Assembly: GCA_022376925.1 (NCBI GenBank)
Contig: JAIOJX010000006.1
Span: 63,449,394 to 63,513,393, forward strand
From: Tragulus kanchil
Taxonomy: Eukaryota > Chordata > Mammalia > Artiodactyla > Tragulidae
Reading direction: 5' to 3'
Length of the DNA: 64,000 nucleotides
Shown here: positions 13,363 to 26,356 of the stretch, piece after piece
How the letters are laid out: every line of letters starts with the position of its first letter
How positions within the stretch are numbered: the first letter of the stretch is position 1
The notes under the pieces: generated by a model
Told to the model about the DNA's origin: nothing
The model's input: only the letters and a program-made list of their open reading frames with translations
The model's database searches: none
Program-made: the position numbers and the translations under genes

Positions 13363-16300
13363 ATTGGGGTACAGGTGCTTCTTTCAGTTTTGATTTCATC
13401 AGGATATAAGCCTAAGAGTGGGATTGTTGGGTCATAGGGTGCTTCTATTTTTAGTTTTTTAAGGAATCTCCAGACTGTCTTCCATAGAGGCTGTGTCAAT
13501 TGACATTCCCACCAGCAATGCAAGAGGGTTCCCTTTTCTCCGCACCCTCTCCAGCATTTATTGTCTGCAGATTTTTTGATGATGGCCATTCTGACAGGTG
13601 TGAGGTAATATCTCATGGTAGTTTTAATTTGCATTTCTCTAATAATAAGCGAGGTTGAGCATCGTTTCATGTGCTTTTGGGCCATCTGTATGTCCTCTTT
13701 GGAGAGGCGTCTCTTTAGATCTTCTTCCCATTTTTTGATTGGGTTGTTCATTTTTCCAGTGCTGAGTTGTCTGAGTTGCTTGTAGATTTTGGAGATTAAT
13801 CCTTTGTCTGTTGTTTCATTTGCTATGATTTTCTCCCACTCTGTGGGCTGTATGTTCAGCTTTTTTGTAATTTCTTTGGCTGTACAAAAGCTTTTAAGTT
13901 TCATGAGGTCCCACATGTTCATTTTTCTTTTCAGTTCCACTATTTTAGTAGGTGGGTCAGAGAAGATCTTGCTTTGATTTATGTCCTTGAGGGTTTTGCC
14001 TATATTTTCCTCTAAGAGTCTGATGGTTTATGGTCTTATATTTAGGTCTTTAATCCATTTTGAGTTGATCTTTCTGTATGGTGTCAGGGAATGTTCCAAC
14101 TTCATTTTTTTGCATGTAGCTGTCCAGTTTTCCCAGCACCACTTGTGGAAGAGGCTGTCTTTTTCGCATTTTATAGTTTCACCTCCTTTGTCAAAAATAA
14201 GGTACCCATAGGTGCGTGGAATCTCTGGGTTCTCAGTCTTGTTCCATTGGTCTATAGTTCTGTTTTTGTGCCAGTACCATACTGTCTTGAGGACTGTTGC
14301 TTTGTAGTAGAGTCTGAAGTTAGGGAGGCTGATTCCTCCAGCTCCGTTTTTCTTTCTCAGGATTGCTTTGGCTATTCGAGGTCTTTTGCATTTCCATATG
14401 AACTGTGTTATTCTTTGGTCTAGTTCTGTGAAAAATGTCAATGGTAGTTGAATAGGTATTACACTGAATCTGTAGATGACATTTGGTAGTATGGTCATTT
14501 TCACAATATTGATTTTTCCAACCCAGGAACATGGAATATCTCTCCATCTGTTGAAGTCTTCTTTAATTTCTTTCATGAGCGTCTTGGAATTTTCTGTGTA
14601 CAATTCTTTTGTTTCTTTGGGTAGGTTTATTCCTAGATATTTGATTCTTTTGGTTGCAATGGTGAAGGGGATTGCCTCTTTGATTTCGTTTTCTGATTTT
14701 TCATTGTTTGTGTATAGGAATGCCAGTGACTTCTGTGTGTTGACTTTGTATCCTGAGACTTTGCTGAATTCACTGATTAGCTCTAGTAGCTTTGTAACTA
14801 TGTCTTTGGGATTTTCTATGTATACTATCATGTCATCTGCAAATAGAGAGAGTTTGACTTCTTCTTTTCCACTCTGGATTCCTTTGATTTCTTTCTCTTC
14901 TCTTATTGCTGTTGCTAGGACTTCCAGGACTATGTGGAATAGTAGTGGTGAAAGTGGGCACCCCTGTCTTGTTCCTGATCTTAGAGGGAATGCTTTCAGT
15001 TTTTCACCGTTGAGGATAATGTTCACTGTGGGCTTCTCATATATGGCTTTTATTATGTTGAGATAGGTTCTTTCTACTCCCATTTTCTGAAGAGTTTTTA
15101 TCATAAATGGATGTTGTACTTTGTCGAAGGCTTTTTTCTGCATCTATTGAGATGATCATGTGGTTCTTGTCTCTCAATTTGTTGATATGCTGTATCACAT
15201 TGATTGATTTGTGGATATTGAAGAATCCTTGCATGCCTGGGATGAACCTGACTTGATCGTGATGTATGAGTTTTTTGATGTGTCATTGAATTCTGCTTGC
15301 TAGGATTTTGTTGAGGATTTTGGCATCTAAGTTCATCAGTGAAATTGGCCTATAATATTCCTTTTTGTGTTGTCGTTGCCTGGTATGGGTATCAGGGTGA
15401 TGGTGGCCTTGTAGAATGTGTTTGGAAGTGTTCCTTCCTGTTCAATTTTTTAAAGAGTTTTAGAAAGACAGGCATTAGCTCTTCTTTAAATGTTTGGTAG
15501 AATTCCCCTGTGAAGCCATCTGACCCTGGGCTTTTATTTTATTTTGGGGTAGATTTTTTATCACAAATTCAATTTCTGAGCTTGTGATTGGCTTGTTCAA
15601 AGTTTTTGTTTCTCCCTGGCTCAGTCTTGGGAGATTAATCTTCCCCAAGAAACTGTCCATTTCTTCCAGGTTGTCCAGTTTGTTGCCATAGAGTTGTTCA
15701 TAATAGTCTCTTAGAATCCTTTGGATTTCTGCATTATCTGTTGTAATCTCTCCTTTTTCGTTTTTGATTTTGTTGATCTGGTTCTTCTCTCTCCTTTTCT
15801 TGATGAGTCTGGCCAGTGGCTTGTCAATTTTGTTTAACTTTACAAAGAACCAGCTTTTTGTTTTATTTATCCATACTATAGTTTCTTTCATTTCTTTCTC
15901 ATTTATTTCTGCTCTAGTCTTTATAATCTCTCTTCTTCTGCTGGCTTTGGGGTGTTCTTGTTCTTCTTTCTCCAACTGTTTTAAGCAGAGGGTTAGGTCA
16001 TCTGCGTCATATTTTCCTAGTTCCTTGAGGTGGGATTGTATTGCTATAAATTTCCCTCTTAACACTGCTTTTGCAGTATCCCATAGGTTTTGCACTGTCG
16101 TGTGTTCATTGTCATTTTCTTCTAGGAATTTTTAAATTTCTCCTTTGATTTCCTCAGTGATCAGTTGGTTTTGTAGGTATGTGCTGGTTAATCGTCATTT
16201 GGGGCAATTTTTTCTGCATCTATTGAGATGATCATGTGGTTCTTGTCTCTCAATTTGTTGATATGCTGTATCACATTGATTGATTTGTGGATATTGAAGA

Positions 16301-18012
16301 ATCCTTGCATGCCTGGGATGAACCTGACTTGATCGTGATGTATGAGTTTTTTGATGTGTCATTGAATTCTGCTTGCTAGGATTTTGTTGAGGATTTTGGC
16401 ATCTAAGTTCATCAGTGAAATTGGCCTATAATATTCCTTTTTGTGTTGTCGTTGCCTGGTATGGGTATCAGGGTGATGGTGGCCTTGTAGAATGTGTTTG
16501 GAAGTGTTCCTTCCTGTTCAATTTTTTAAAGAGTTTTAGAAAGACAGGCATTAGCTCTTCTTTAAATGTTTGGTAGAATTCCCCTGTGAAGCCATCTGAC
16601 CCTGGGCTTTTATTTTATTTTGGGGTAGATTTTTTATCACAAATTCAATTTCTGAGCTTGTGATTGGCTTGTTCAAAGTTTTTGTTTCTCCCTGGCTCAG
16701 TCTTGGGAGATTAATCTTCCCCAAGAAACTGTCCATTTCTTCCAGGTTGTCCAGTTTGTTGCCATAGAGTTGTTCATAATAGTCTCTTAGAATCCTTTGG
16801 ATTTCTGCATTATCTGTTGTAATCTCTCCTTTTTCGTTTTTGATTTTGTTGATCTGGTTCTTCTCTCTCCTTTTCTTGATGAGTCTGGCCAGTGGCTTGT
16901 CAATTTTGTTTAACTTTACAAAGAACCAGCTTTTTGTTTTATTTATCCATACTATAGTTTCTTTCATTTCTTTCTCATTTATTTCTGCTCTAGTCTTTAT
17001 AATCTCTCTTCTTCTGCTGGCTTTGGGGTGTTCTTGTTCTTCTTTCTCCAACTGTTTTAAGCAGAGGGTTAGGTCATCTGCGTCATATTTTCCTAGTTCC
17101 TTGAGGTGGGATTGTATTGCTATAAATTTCCCTCTTAACACTGCTTTTGCAGTATCCCATAGGTTTTGCACTGTCGTGTGTTCATTGTCATTTTCTTCTA
17201 GGAATTTTTAAATTTCTCCTTTGATTTCCTCAGTGATCAGTTGGTTTTGTAGGTATGTGCTGGTTAATCGTCATGTGTTTGTGCTTTTAACATTTTTTTT
17301 TCTATAGTTGATCTCTAGTCTCATTGCATTGTGGTCTGAGAAGATGACTGATATTATTTCAGTTTTCTTGAATTGACTGAGGTTTGATTTATGACCCAAA
17401 ATGTGGTCTATCTTGGAGAATGTTCCGTGAGCACTTGAGAAGAAAGTGTATTCTTCTGCTTTTGGATGGAACGTCCTAAAGATATCGATGAGGTCCATCT
17501 TTTCTAGTGTGGCATTTAAGGCTTGTGTTTCTTTATTAATTTTCTGTTTGGATGATCTGTCCATTGGTGTGAGAGGAGTGTTAAAGTCTCCTACTATTTC
17601 TGTGTTATTATTGATTTCTTCTTTTATGTCTGAAAGTATCTGTCTTATGTATTGAGGTGCCCCTGTGTTGGATGCGTAGATATCCATGACTGCTATGTCT
17701 TCCTCTTGGATAGATCCCTTAATCATGATGTAGTGACCTGCCTTGTCTCTTAGAATCTTCTTTACTTTAAAATCTATTTTGTCTGATATGAGGATTGCTC
17801 CTCCAGCTTTGTTTTCCGTTTGCATGGAATATTTTTTTCCAGCCTCTCACTTTCAGTCTATGAGTGTCTCTAGGTCTGAAGTGGGTCTCTTGTAAACAGC
17901 ATATATATGAGTCTTGTTTCTGGATCCATTCAGCCAGCCTGCATCGTTTGGTTGAAGCATTTAGTCCATTGACATTCAAAGTAATTATTGATATGAATGT
18001 TCCTATTGTCAT
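13122..18012 (-). pseudogene. L1 ORF2 (endonuclease and reverse transcriptase), broken
   Basis: Read on the - strand from M at 18012: TIGTFISIITLNVNGLNAST opens the AP-endonuclease domain and CCLQETHF follows. Further on are VDGDFNTPL-like and SDHNAMRLEI motifs (17.3-17.8 kb), the N-terminal RT part (15.5-17.2 kb, present twice), the RT catalytic motif LFADDM near 14.84 kb, the Cys-rich C-terminus ([18 protein letters not shown], about 13.5 kb) and the end [10 protein letters not shown]. The frame changes several times, e.g. near 17.8, 15.4 and 14.0 kb. Removing the duplication leaves about 1270 codons, normal for L1 ORF2p. Confidence 0.88.
15131..17273. repeat. local direct duplication 7 (15131-16197 and 16207-17273)
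   Basis: An internal segment of the L1 ORF2, starting ttttttctgcatctattgag, is repeated at offset 1076. It doubles the reverse-transcriptase N-terminal part and breaks the ORF. Removing one copy brings ORF2 to about 1270 codons, the usual L1 size. Confidence 0.93.
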
Positions 18013-18072
18013 CTTCTAAGAAGTTTGGGGTTTGATTTGTAAGACTTCTCCTACTCTTGTATTTATTGGCTA

Positions 18073-18950
18073 TATCAGGCCCTTTAACACTTGTTGTAGG
18101 GCTGGTTTTGTGGTACAGAATTCTTTTAGTTTTTGTTTGTCTGTGAATCTTTTGACTTCACCATCAATTCTGAATGAGATTCTTGCTGGGTAGAGAATTC
18201 GTGGTTGGAGGTTATTCTCTTTTAGCCATTTAAATGTGTCTTGCCATTCTCTTCTGGCCTGCAGGGTTTCTGTTGAAAGATACGCAGTTAGATGTGTGGG
18301 ATTTCCTTTATATGTTATTTGTTGTTTGCTCCTAGCTACTTTTAGAAATCTGTCTTTATATTTAGTCTACGTTAGTTTGATTAGAATGTGCCTTGGTGTG
18401 TTTCTCCTGGGGTTTACCCTGTATGGAACTCTTTGTGCTTCTTGGACTTGGTTAACTATTTCCTTTCCCATGCTGGGGAAGTTTTCAACTATAACCTCTT
18501 CATGAATTTTTGTCATAGCCTTTCTTCTCTTCTTCTTCTTGAGCTCCTATAATTCTAATGTTGGCGTGTTTGATATTGTCCCATAGGTCTGTAATGCTAT
18601 CCTCAGTTCTTTTAATTCTGTCAGCTTTGTTCTGTTCTTCAGCACTTATTTCCACCATTCTGTCTTCCAGCTCACTTATCCATTCTTCTGACTCCAATAC
18701 TCTACTGTCGAGACCTTCCATACTATTTTTGAGTTCAGCAATTGAGTTGTTGGTCTCTATTTGCTTATTTTTCATTTCCTGCATGTCTCTTCTCAGTGCA
18801 CTAATTTCCTCTAATATTCTGTTTTTGGTGTTTTGCATCCTCATTAGTATAGTTTTTCTGAATTCCCTTTCAGATCATTTGTCTTTCTCTCCTCTGTCAT
18901 TTGAAGCTGTGTTTCTCTAGCTTGGTCCTTCATTTGTGCAGTGTTTCTCT
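18073..18950 (-). pseudogene. L1 ORF1 (RNA-binding trimer protein), broken
   Basis: On the - strand a coiled-coil-type region reads MRMQNTKNRILEEISALRRD (from 18844), then MKNKQIETNNSIAELKNSME and SEEWISELEDRMVEISAEEQ, followed by RRM-like NIKHANIRIIGAQEEEEKKG. A frameshift near 18.5 kb breaks the frame. The rest reads ARISFRIDGEVKRFTDKQKL and ends near ALQQVLKGLI at about 18.07 kb. The N-terminal half reappears at 19594-20000 through duplication 8. Confidence 0.82.
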
Positions 18951-20591
18951 GTCATTTCACTATTAGGTTAATTTTTGTTTCTTTGTGTGTGTCTGTGTGT
19001 ATGGAGTTCTTTTTCCCACCAGGCTTCTTGGTTGAATTCTCCCTTCCTTTGGGTTTCTGTCCTTGTAGAAGGGTTCAGTGGTTTGTGTCTTGGGTGGTGT
19101 TAGGTCTCGTTTACAGGTGAATAATCTCTAGTGTTGTATGTTCTTTGATAGTGTGGGGTCTTGGAATCAGGGCTTCCACTCCAAGGATCCTTGGTTTGAT
19201 GATTGGTCAGGGGGTGTAGGCTTTATGTCTGGTTTGTTAAGGTGTTCCGTGCTATTAGTTCAAATACTAGCATCTGAGGAACAAGAGGTGTATCCCTGAT
19301 GGGTGACAGTCATAAAAGCATGCAGATGTTTTCTAGCATACTCATAAGATATACATACATATACAGCAATAACCACATCTAACCAGTCTTACAGAGATAA
19401 AGCATAGGAAATTTTTCTGGCAAACAATGCAATCAAAGATGATACTTGCCCATTAAGCTCTGAATTAATTAAAATAGTGCCTGGAAAAATAGATATGGGG
19501 CAGTCTTTACAAATGAAAGATTTAAAAGCATAGGAAAAGTGTCCTTTTCTAGTATCTTTAATTCCTTCATGCTGGAAGTTTTAAAAATTTTGAGTTTTTG
19601 TCATAGCCTTTCTTCTCTTCTTCTTCTTGAGCTCCTATAATTCTAATGTTGGCGTGTTTGATATTGTCCCATAGGTCTGTAATGCTATCCTCAGTTCTTT
19701 TAATTCTGTCAGCTTTGTTCTGTTCTTCAGCACTTATTTCCACCATTCTGTCTTCCAGCTCACTTATCCATTCTTCTGACTCCAATACTCTACTGTCGAG
19801 ACCTTCCATACTATTTTTGAGTTCAGCAATTGAGTTGTTGGTCTCTATTTGCTTATTTTTCATTTCCTGCATGTCTCTTCTCAGTGCACTAATTTCCTCT
19901 AATATTCTGTTTTTGGTGTTTTGCATCCTCATTAGTATAGTTTTTCTGAATTCCCTTTCAGATCATTTGTCTTTCTCTCCTCTGTCATTTGAAGCTGTGT
20001 TTCTCTAGCTTGGTCCTTCATTTGTGCAGTGTTTCTCTGTCATTTCACTATTAGGTTAATTTTTGTTTCTTTGTGTGTGTCTGTGTGTATGGAGTTCTTT
20101 TTCCCACCAGGCTTCTTGGTTGAATTCTCCCTTCCTTTGGGTTTCTGTCCTTGTAGAAGGGTTCAGTGGTTTGTGTCTTGGGTGGTGTTAGGTCTCGTTT
20201 ACAGGTGAATAATCTCTAGTGTTGTATGTTCTTTGATAGTGTGGGGTCTTGGAATCAGGGCTTCCACTCCAAGGATCCTTGGTTTGATGATTGGTCAGGG
20301 GGTGTAGGCTTTATGTCTGGTTTGTTAAGGTGTTCCGTGCTATTAGTTCAAATACTAGCATCTGAGGAACAAGAGGTGTATCCCTGATGGGTGACAGTCA
20401 TAAAAGCATGCAGATGTTTTCTAGCATACTCATAAGATATACATACATATACAGCAATAACCACATCTAACCAGTCTTACAGAGATAAAGCATAGGAAAT
20501 TTTTCTGGCAAACAATGCAATCAAAGATGATACTTGCCCATTAAGCTCTGAATTAATTAAAATAGTGCCTGGAAAAATAGATATGGGGCAA
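18506..20591. repeat. local direct duplication 8 (18506-19502 and 19594-20591)
   Basis: The L1 ORF1 N-terminal half and the 5' sequence next to it are repeated at about 1088 bases, with 92 unshared bases between copies (19503-19593). After the shared gatatggggca the two copies continue into different sequence. Confidence 0.92.
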
Positions 20592-21179
20592 GGTCCTGGT
20601 TTGGACTATTTAATTGAAAGCAATTTTTAACCAAGACATGTGTTGGGGGTGAGGAGGAGGAGAGTGTATGGGTAATGAGAAGGAATAGATTCATCTTGGA
20701 AGACTTTTATAGGGTTACGTAGCCAAGATTAGTGTGTTGTATTGTTTAATGCAGATGGAAGAGAATAGTGGAGACAGGAAGGTAGGAAATATTTCTCTAG
20801 AGGATAGTGGTAGATTGGAGAACGTTTTACATTTAGAACATAGAGGGAGGAAGCAGTGGCAAAGAGGAAAGAAAATTAGAAGTTTCCAAGAATTAAAATT
20901 TAAAATATTAAAAATTAAAAATCAAAAATAAAGAAATTAAAAGGGGAAGAAAAACTTAATAAGGAGAGACAAAAAAAAAAAAAAAAAAACACCAAACCTG
21001 ACCGATCAATCAAATAAACAGAACCGTCCACAACCAATAAACAAACAAAAAAAGCTAAATACTGTCCCTGATTTTTATCCTCTCATCTGTCTGGTGGAAG
21101 CCAATCTGCTCTTGATGGTGTTGTCCTGTTGATGTAGCCTTTCCCTTACAGCACTGGTTGCTATGGTTTCTGTCTTTGT

Positions 21180-21870
21180 TTCTAGCAAGACAATGGCCTT
21201 GCTGCAAGCTCAGGTGCTGGCCCGGGCGGCGGGCTGATCCCAGTCCGTGGGGCGGGGGCCACGGCACGTGCAGTCTCGTGTTGGAGAGGGGCGCCCGGCT
21301 CTACCGCGCACCCGCCAGTAGCCTCCAATACCTGCCCTTCTCCCGGCTTCCTCAGCTGCGGGTGTAGCTATGGGGGTGCACGGGCTCCTCCGCCACTGGC
21401 GCGCAGGCACTGCCGGTTATGCGTCCAAGTCCCAAAGGCAGACACCAGCTTTCCCCTCCAGCTGGAGCCCGGTCCCTGGTCAGCAATCTGTGGGCGACTT
21501 CCCCTCTCCGTTCAGCAAGCCCCCCACTAGGAATGTTTGAACTTACCCAGTGCCAGGCGGAAAGTCGCGATTTTTGCCCAGCCAAGCGGTGCAATTTTCA
21601 CACTGGGCGCTCCCTTCAGGCTCCAGGTCTCTAGGCAGCACTTCGCGGGGAACTTCCCAATTGCGTTCTGCCTGGCCCTGCTCCAGTACCCTATCTTCGT
21701 AGTGTCTTAATTTCTGCCAGTGATCGGGCCGGATTCTTGGAATTTTTGCACTGAGCGCTGCCCTCTCTCTCCCCCGACACTCCACTCAGGCCCCCTTTTA
21801 GGGCACTTGCCAGCGTGCTCTCCTTTGGTCTGGTCTGGCGTGGGGATTAGGATAGAGAGTTCCCAGAAGA
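21180..21870 (-). promoter_or_regulatory. GC-rich L1 5'UTR promoter region
   Basis: This is the only clearly GC- and CpG-rich stretch in an otherwise AT-rich window, and it sits in the 5'UTR of the - strand L1. L1 5'UTRs carry an internal promoter and often an antisense promoter that could fire towards the right. No specific YY1 or RUNX site was established. Confidence 0.55.
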
Positions 21871-22338
21871 GTAGCTCTGGGAAAGTTCTGGCTGTTCCCT
21901 CTTTGACCCTCGCAGACCTAAGGAGTTCTTCTGTCGTCTAGTGGCTGGTTTGTTGGTGGTGTTTCATTTCTTGATTAGTTCTGGTGATTCTGTTGGAGAG
22001 CTGGTGGAATCTTCCCCTCATTCCTCTGCCATCTTGGCTCCCCCACCCCATGTTATTTTCTTGGCAAAAGTTAACAAAGAGCCTCTCAGTTGAACAGTTG
22101 GCAATAGAGGGCATGTAACTTCTCTTCATGGTATCATCTGGTCCTGCTTGTCCTCCAGTTTATTCATGATTCTGTCCTGGAGTAGAGGGTGTGGAAGCCT
22201 TTAAATGTGCTTACATCCTTATGACCATCAGCCCCGTTGCCTTTCATCACTCACTTCTGCATGGTGGACCACAGCCAATCGATCACCAACTCGGGAGAAG
22301 CGCTCGCACTCCCTCTGACGGCTCGGGAAAAAGCCCCC

Positions 22339-22356
22339 TAATTTCTATACAAACTT
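22339..22356 (+). repeat. L1 target-site duplication, right copy
   Basis: TAATTTCTATACAAACTT follows the L1 5' end immediately and defines where the element stops. Confidence 0.88.
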
Positions 22357-23671
22357 GATTCCCTCAAGGTCAGTTGGAAACACAGCTCTTTGGGCAGAGT
22401 CTTCTCTGGACCATGAACATGACAGTGATAGATCAGTCGATATCCAGAAGCTAACTTCTAAGTGATTGTATCAGTAGAGCCTTCCCAACAAGATTAATGG
22501 AGTGGTATTACATTGTCCTTAGCTAAACCATAAATTTGGCTATACAAGACACTTGACTTTAGGGCAGTTTATCTATCTTGGAAGCACATTATTTTAACAA
22601 TGATTCTTATCAATAGAATCACATTTAACTTGTGGCAGTGATGACTGTGCAGGAATATCTGATCACATGGCTATCTCTTAGGCAAGATTCCTAAATTTAT
22701 AAAGGACATGCTTCACTGTATAGTTTATAAAGTGAATTCAACTTAAAATATTTTTCTCTTATTGTCCAGAAACAATTTCGTCAAGAGTTACACCCCTTAA
22801 TGACGTTGAAATCCACTTGGAATGTTCTTATTCCATTCCTTGAATTGTTTCCCAATTGTTTCTAAGAAATATAACAACTTAGCATTTCTCCATTTTCCCA
22901 CCTTTCATGTGACAGGGTTTAATTAGATAACTTATTTTTAAAGATTTCTAGCAATTCTAAGAAGGATGAGCATTCATTGCAAAATGTGTTTCAATGTGAC
23001 AAGCCATGAACTATAGATACATCACACACACAATTCCATTTAACTCTTCCGAAAACCTTTTCTAGAAGATAGTATCATATTATTATTCTTTCTATTCTCC
23101 AGTCAATGAGACCAATCTCCAGATATTAACTGACCTAGTGCTATATACCTGGGCAAGGAGAGAGTTGGGACTCAAAATGTTCTCTTCCTTTCACCAAAAT
23201 CTTCAGTGTTGCCATCCATTCAACATCCTATAAGCCTATGCTTTTGAAATTATTCAGCGTTTTCAATGAAGCTACTTAAGGTCAATCACTCAGATAGTTC
23301 TGTTATACATATTCTATATTTTTAGTACTTTGGTTATGTTCTCTTTTTATGCCAGAAAGATACCCTATGTACAGCACTTCCCCTTTATATGTCTGATCAT
23401 AGAGAAATTCTATTAAAGAAATGATAATTATTGTTCTTATTAAAATGACTTACAAAGGATCAATCAATACAAGCATTGATAATTGTACTATATAAATAAT
23501 TTGGTAGAAGAAGCATTATAATTTCCTTTTATACAACTGAGATAGGTTAAGAAAATTCTCCATGTTGGTAAAGTTTATGAAAGGAGGAGCTGGAATTCAA
23601 ACTCAGATCTAATTTTGCACTTTCTCAATGCTGCTTCTCGGAAGACATAGAAGAAATACTTCCATCCTCAC
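22357..23671. other. intergenic, no gene seen
   Basis: AT-rich single-copy DNA to the right of the L1. A MIR-like stretch may lie near 23530-23620 (gataggttaagaaaattctc). Nothing else recognised. Confidence 0.5.
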
Positions 23672-23990
23672 ACATGCACAGCTCTCTTTAGACCCGAAGT
23701 CACTATTTTAGAAAACAAAGCACAAAACCCAGAACTCGACTTTGAAGTCAGTTCAACTGTGTCGCTCCCATCCCACGTGGGAAGGATAATCTAAGCCTCA
23801 ATTTCTCCTCACCTGCCAAATAAGATCAAGTGATACCTTTCCTCTAGATGTATAATGAGGGATAGGCTTTTCTCATCATGCCACAGATGACCTCTGGATC
23901 TTGGTTTCCCACAGATAGTTGCCACTCAGTTGGAAAGTGGAGCAGGATTCTCTAGCCTGAAGAGATGCACCTTCTCTTCTGTGTTTCTCC
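23672..23990 (+). other. diverged paralogue of the block at 63232-63590
   Basis: Shared ordered motifs include aagtcac/ttattttag, gataatctaa..cctcaattt..cctcacctgc, gcc actcagttggaaagtggagcaggatt versus gcc actgagctaaaaagtgaagcaggact. Part may be MIR, but the similarity reaches beyond it. Suggests an old segmental duplication in the MMP cluster. Confidence 0.6.
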
Positions 23991-24257
23991 AAAACTATAC
24001 CTTAACCCTTCCATTGCAGGGCACAGAGGATTAGATGTGCAGATGGTCTTGTGATGCCCGAAGGGCAGAAACATGTTGCTTTGAAGGAGTTTTACTTTCC
24101 ATCCTGGAAACTACTCTGAATCTAGAGATGGCAAAGCATATAGCTTCCTTGTTTACAAATTTTGAAAAAAACTAGAATGCAAAGGAATTCAAACCAATAT
24201 ATATAGAAATTATCTTGTTATTATACCTTTAAAAATCATATGTTCCCAAAACAAATG

Positions 24258-24290
<33 letters not shown>

Positions 24291-25370
24291 GCCTGAATAA
24301 ATATCTGCAATGTATGTATACACACGTGCATGCAGTTACACACAGAATGCCCATCTATATATTCATGTATGTATATATAAAAATATAGAAGTAGATATGC
24401 AGGTATACCTATGTATATTCATTAATATACATATATGCAGAAGTTAAAAGCAACCGTGATCTCAGATGTGGCCTACAAAGCCAGGGAGAATAATAACTCA
24501 CCAATCTGGTTGTGCAGTTTCACAGAAAGAGACATTTGTGAGACCTCAGCCATGGTCCAGGAGAGATTTTCTCTGAAATAGATTATGCCCTATTTACTTT
24601 TTCTATACATTTTCAGCCCCACAGTAGAGTTCTCTCCCCTTGAGGAGAATGTATTCTGGGATCTACTCTTCCTCAGGTACCAGGTTTTGCCTGACATGGA
24701 GGGCACTGACTTTTTAGAGGTCCAATTTTATCTACTGTACCACCTGATATCTTAAGATATAATTGAGTTTTAGGACTATGAGTATTATCTGTCCTAGAGC
24801 TTTATTTATTACTCAAATCATAATACAAAGCATATATTACATAATATTGCAAATTACTATGAGTGTTTGGTCGTTTTCCCCCATCCCACGTGGGAAGGAT
24901 AATCTAAGCCTCAATTTCTCCTCACCTGCCAAATAAGATCAAGTGATACCTTTCCTCTAGATGTATAATGAGGGATAGGCTTTTCTCATCATGCCACAGA
25001 TGACCTCTGGATCTTGGTTTCCCACAGATAGTTGCCACTCAGTTGGAAAGTGGAGCAGGATTCTCTAGCCTGAAGAGATGCACCTTCTCTTCTGTGTTTC
25101 TCCAAAACTATACCTTAACCCTTCCATTGCAGGGCACAGAGGATTAGATGTGCAGATGGTCTTGTGATGCCCGAAGGGCAGAAACATGTTGCTTTGAAGG
25201 AGTTTTACTTTCCATCCTGGAAACTACTCTGAATCTAGAGATGGCAAAGCATATAGCTTCCTTGTTTACAAATTTTGAAAAAAACTAGAATGCAAAGGAA
25301 TTCAAACCAATATATATAGAAATTATCTTGTTATTATACCTTTAAAAATCATATGTTCCCAAAACAAATG

Positions 25371-25403
<33 letters not shown>

Positions 25404-25983
25404 GCCTGAATAAATATCTGCAATGTATGTATACACACGTGCATGCAGTTACACACAGAATGCCCATCTATATATTCATGTATGTATATATAAAAATATA
25501 GAAGTAGATATGCAGGTATACCTATGTATATTCATTAATATACATATATGCAGAAGTTAAAAGCAACCGTGATCTCAGATGTGGCCTACAAAGCCAGGGA
25601 GAATAATAACTCACCAATCTGGTTGTGCAGTTTCACAGAAAGAGACATTTGTGAGACCTCAGCCATGGTCCAGGAGAGATTTTCTCTGAAATAGATTATG
25701 CCCTATTTACTTTTTCTATACATTTTCAGCCCCACAGTAGAGTTCTCTCCCCTTGAGGAGAATGTATTCTGGGATCTACTCTTCCTCAGGTACCAGGTTT
25801 TGCCTGACATGGAGGGCACTGACTTTTTAGAGGTCCAATTTTATCTACTGTACCACCTGATATCTTAAGATATAATTGAGTTTTAGGACTATGAGTATTC
25901 TCTGTCCTAGAGCTTATATTATGATTACTCAAAAAATCAGAAGTCATAATACAAAGCATATATTACATAATATTGCAAATTAC
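23768..25983. repeat. local direct duplication 9 (23768-24859 and 24882-25983)
   Basis: The unit starting ccatcccacgtgggaaggat recurs in intergenic DNA. It contains an AT-rich (TA)n microsatellite in both copies. The copies differ near their ends by a short extra segment in copy 2 (around 25915-25945). Confidence 0.92.
24258..24440. repeat. TA-rich microsatellite region (copy at 25370-25553)
   Basis: Runs of (TA)n with GTATA interruptions. Repeated by duplication 9. Confidence 0.85.
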
Positions 25984-26356
25984 ATAAAAATAGATGCAGA
26001 TAAATAAAAATAATTTTAAAAGATTAGCATGGATTTGTGACAGGCCTCATCTTGAATTCCTTGCATATAAACAATACCTATGCAAAATAATATTACAAAG
26101 ATAGTAGTAAGAAATTGGTAAACATTTGAAGTTAGTTCCCTTTCAGTTGCAATTGGAGATAACAACTCCATGGAAAACACAAAAACTGTATTTCACCTAC
26201 TTCCTGAGATTGCATGAATCTCTAAAAATTTTACACAATGTGGTTGTCCAAAAAAGTTGCCTGTCTATGTCCCTTACCTTCTATCTCTAAACTGAAACTG
26301 TATTTATATTAATCAAATATCACTGTTTGAAAAATTTGGAGATTATTCAGTTTTAA

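Larger units (their letters stand above)
12779..22338 (-). mobile_element. near full-length L1 retrotransposon, - strand
   Basis: An autonomous non-LTR element read on the - strand: 5'UTR at the right (about 19.0-22.3 kb, GC-rich at 21.2-21.9 kb, with the typical CCAAGATGGCAGAGGAAT at 22040-22023), ORF1 (about 18.95-18.07 kb), ORF2 (18012-13122) and 3'UTR with an A/T-rich end at 12.78 kb. Both sides carry TAATTTCTATACAA(G/A)CTT (12761-12778 and 22339-22356), identical at 17 of 18 bases, as expected of target-primed insertion. Duplications 7 and 8 lengthen it by about 2.1 kb and duplication 6 repeats its 3' end. Without them it is roughly 7.4 kb. Frameshifts make it inactive as assembled. Confidence 0.88.

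Noticed and set aside
13789..16135. several + strand ORFs of 60-196 codons
   Set aside because: All are shadows antisense to the L1 ORF2, which explains the region fully.
21055..22129. cluster of overlapping ORFs in GC-rich DNA as a possible CpG-island gene
   Set aside because: The stretch sits in the 5'UTR of the - strand L1, inside its target-site duplications; ORFs are by-products of GC richness.
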